This document shows positions 62,523-64,000 of a DNA stretch of 64,000 bases, piece by piece. Below the pieces are notes generated by a model that was not told the origin of the DNA, ran no database searches, and worked only from the letters and a program-made list of their open reading frames with translations. Positions within the stretch are counted from its first letter, which is position 1, and each line of letters opens with the position of its first letter. The DNA lies in contig NC_134366.1 of the NCBI RefSeq assembly GCF_035582795.1, positions 113,140,256 through 113,204,255 of the forward strand, given 5' to 3'. Source of the DNA: Mycteria americana. Taxonomy: Eukaryota > Chordata > Aves > Ciconiiformes > Ciconiidae. The position numbers were made by a program, and so were the translations under genes.

Positions 62523-63087
62523 TGTCGTGGTTTAGCCCCAGCTGGCAACTAAGCACCACGCAGCCACTCGCTCACTCCCCCCTGGTGGGATGGGGGAGAG
62601 AATCAGAAGAGTAAAAGTGAGAAAACTCGAGGGTTGAGATAAAGACAGTTTAATAGGGAAAGCAAAAGCCGCGCATGCAAGCAAAGCAAAGCAAGGAATT
62701 CATTCACTCCTTCCCATGGTCAGGCAGGTGTTCAGCCATCTCCAGGAAAGCAGGGCTCCATCATGCGTAATGGTTACTTGGGAAGACAAACGCCATCACT
62801 CTGAATGTCCCCCCCTTCCTTCTTCTTCCCCAGCTTTATATACTGAGCATGACGTCATGTGGTATGGAATAGCCCTTTGGTCAGTTTGGGCCAAGTATCC
62901 TGGCCGTGTCCCCTCCCAGCTTCTTCTGCACCTGGCAGAGCATGGGAAGCTGAAAAGTCCTTGACTAGTGCAGCAACAACTAAAACTTCTCTGTATTATC
63001 AACACTGTTTTCAGCACAAATCCAAAACATAGCCCCATACCAGCCACTATAAAGAAAAGTAACTCTATCTCAGCTGAAACCAGGACA
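62523..63087 (-). mobile_element. Solo LTR of an endogenous retrovirus (ERVL-like), intact
   Basis: A 565-bp element with TG...CA ends, flanked by a 5-bp duplication tttgt (62518-62522 and 63088-63092). Read on the minus strand it has LTR order. First comes U3 with a full CRE palindrome TGACGTCA (62850-62857), then a TATATAAAG box (62834-62842), an ATTAAA polyadenylation signal (62649-62654) and a U5 ending in CCACGACA. No internal viral genes are next to it, so it is a recombination-derived solo LTR. The 5-bp duplication fits ERVL-type integration. From memory this family is widespread in non-galliform birds; a repeat-library match would confirm the exact name. It lies antisense to CD226 in an intron. 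Confidence 0.88.
62834..62857 (-). promoter_or_regulatory. LTR core promoter: CRE and TATA box
   Basis: On the minus strand TGACGTCA (complement of 62850-62857) is followed 7 bases later by TATATAAAG (complement of 62834-62842). Both match consensus exactly. Transcription would start at about 62805 and run away from the CD226 3' exons, antisense to the gene. Activity is inferred. Confidence 0.65.
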
Positions 63088-63092
63088 TTTGT
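63088..63092. repeat. Target-site duplication, right copy
   Basis: tttgt, identical to 62518-62522, directly after the CA end of the LTR. Confidence 0.75.
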
Positions 63093-63495
63093 TATCCTTT
63101 CCACTGAGCATATTAATACTAAAGAGGTGTACCTGAGTAAGTCTCAACTGGTATTCAGGATAGCCGGATAAGAAGCTGTGAACCTATTTGATCCGGGAGA
63201 GAAAAGCCATCTGGTGATGGCTCAGTATCGTTAGTGATACTGATTGTTTTCCTTTGTCTATGAACTGAGTGTGTAACTTTCTTGTCTACCCAGAATGAAA
63301 GCTCTTCGGGGCAGCTGTGGTTTCATCTTCAGATAGATGCTATCTTCATCTGTACAGTGAGCAGAACATTACATATGGATTACATACATTACATGCAGTT
63401 TTTTAGCCCCCATTCACCAATGAATTGCTAGTCTGTATCTGAAACGCAAGAAACAAGTTTGTGGCCAAGATGTTGGTAAGATCATCTGGCTAAGA

Positions 63496-63535
63496 TGTGT
63501 CCTGATAGCTGATACTGTGTCCTGGTAGCTGATGC
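63496..63535 (+). repeat. 20-bp tandem duplication
   Basis: Two adjacent 20-bp units (tgtgtcctgatagctgatac, tgtgtcctggtagctgatgc) with two mismatches. Confidence 0.85.
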
Positions 63536-64000
63536 TGCTAGCCACAAATACACTATGTACAGAAGTGTTTATTACATACTATTTGTGTTTGCTTGCTTTT
63601 TGTGCTATTAGTCTCAAGTCTGCAGCGTGCTAGTGCAGAGATGCAACAGAGAAGCAGGAAGCAGGGCTCTGTGATGGGCTGCAAAAAGTTGACTTGAAGT
63701 TCTGTGGTTTAACACACTTTTTTTTTTTTTAGTACTACCACTAACCAAGTTCAGAATTTTGACAAGATAAAAATTCACAAGTGTTTTAAATGCATGATAA
63801 CTGTACTGAGGATTTGTCTTGTGGACTTCCTGTGTGACTTTGAGTATATCACTTCTTTTTTTCTCCACCTTTTTTCACCTAAAAAATAAGAATAATATTG
63901 CATTACCTCTCCACAAGCTTGAGCACCATAAAAATATATTGACCCACAGCTTGAGGCCATCGTCTTGCCTGTCTCTACCCTTTAGTTATTATATGTTGCT

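Larger units (their letters stand above)
57597..64000 (+). other. CD226 intron after second Ig exon, continues past window
   Basis: A donor at 57597 opens an intron whose acceptor is not seen. No phase-1 exon encoding a membrane span followed by basic residues was found up to 64000. Contents are a CR1 fragment (about 60.6-61.1 kb, minus), a solo LTR (62.5-63.1 kb, minus) and a short tandem duplication (63.5 kb). The rest is AT-rich without recognisable features. Confidence 0.8.

Noticed and set aside
1-64000. CRISPR arrays, bacterial operons, tRNA or rRNA genes
   Set aside because: No regularly spaced repeats, no polycistronic gene layout and no recognisable cloverleaf or rRNA sequence seen by eye on either strand.

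Overview
This is vertebrate nuclear DNA, almost certainly from a bird. Coding sequence is split into short exons with GT...AG borders. The introns are long and AT-rich, and the interspersed repeats are CR1 LINEs plus an ERV LTR of a kind I associate from memory with non-galliform (neoavian) birds. There are no prokaryotic genes, operons or CRISPR arrays. The window holds parts of two genes, both on the + strand, in the same head-to-tail order and orientation as human RTTN and CD226 on 18q22.

Region 1 (1-20670): the 3' end of RTTN (rotatin, a centriole-assembly and axial-rotation protein). Ten exons (1-99, 4667-4772, 7152-7246, 10873-10950, 12416-12542, 14330-14529, 16402-16669, 17933-18036, 18402-18471, 20205-20287) join in one frame with compatible splice phases. 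Together they give 1230 nt, that is 409 residues plus a TAA stop. A 3'UTR with an AATAAA at 20646 follows. The introns contain a CR1 3' end (about 5860-6600), a short CR1 tail (about 15895-15959) and the edge of an ERV LTR (about 12224).

Region 2 (20670-38890): an intergenic stretch of about 18 kb with no recognisable protein gene. It holds two GC-rich patches (27.7 and 32.6 kb), long G and C runs, a perfect hairpin and two exon-like segments. The CD226 promoter and untranslated first exon(s) probably lie here but cannot be pinned down.

Region 3 (38891-64000): the 5' part of CD226 (DNAM-1), an activating receptor of NK and T cells. A signal-peptide exon (38891-38939) is followed by a V-type Ig exon (39230-39562) and, after a 17.7 kb intron, a second Ig exon (57264-57596). 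All three splice in phase 1. The transmembrane and cytoplasmic exons are not found before 64000 and must lie further on. The introns hold an unusual CR1 copy that keeps the ORF1 esterase and ORF2 endonuclease parts (about 48790-50460), older antisense CR1 pieces, an internally deleted CR1 reverse-transcriptase fragment (about 60610-61130, minus), a cluster of strong hairpins (43.1-44.2 kb) and a complete 565-bp solo LTR with a 5-bp target duplication (62523-63087, minus).

No undescribed multi-gene system is visible. The points most worth following up are the bird CD226 ligand-binding motifs, the intact solo LTR promoter inside CD226, the hairpin cluster and the unexplained GC-rich or exon-like patches between the genes.
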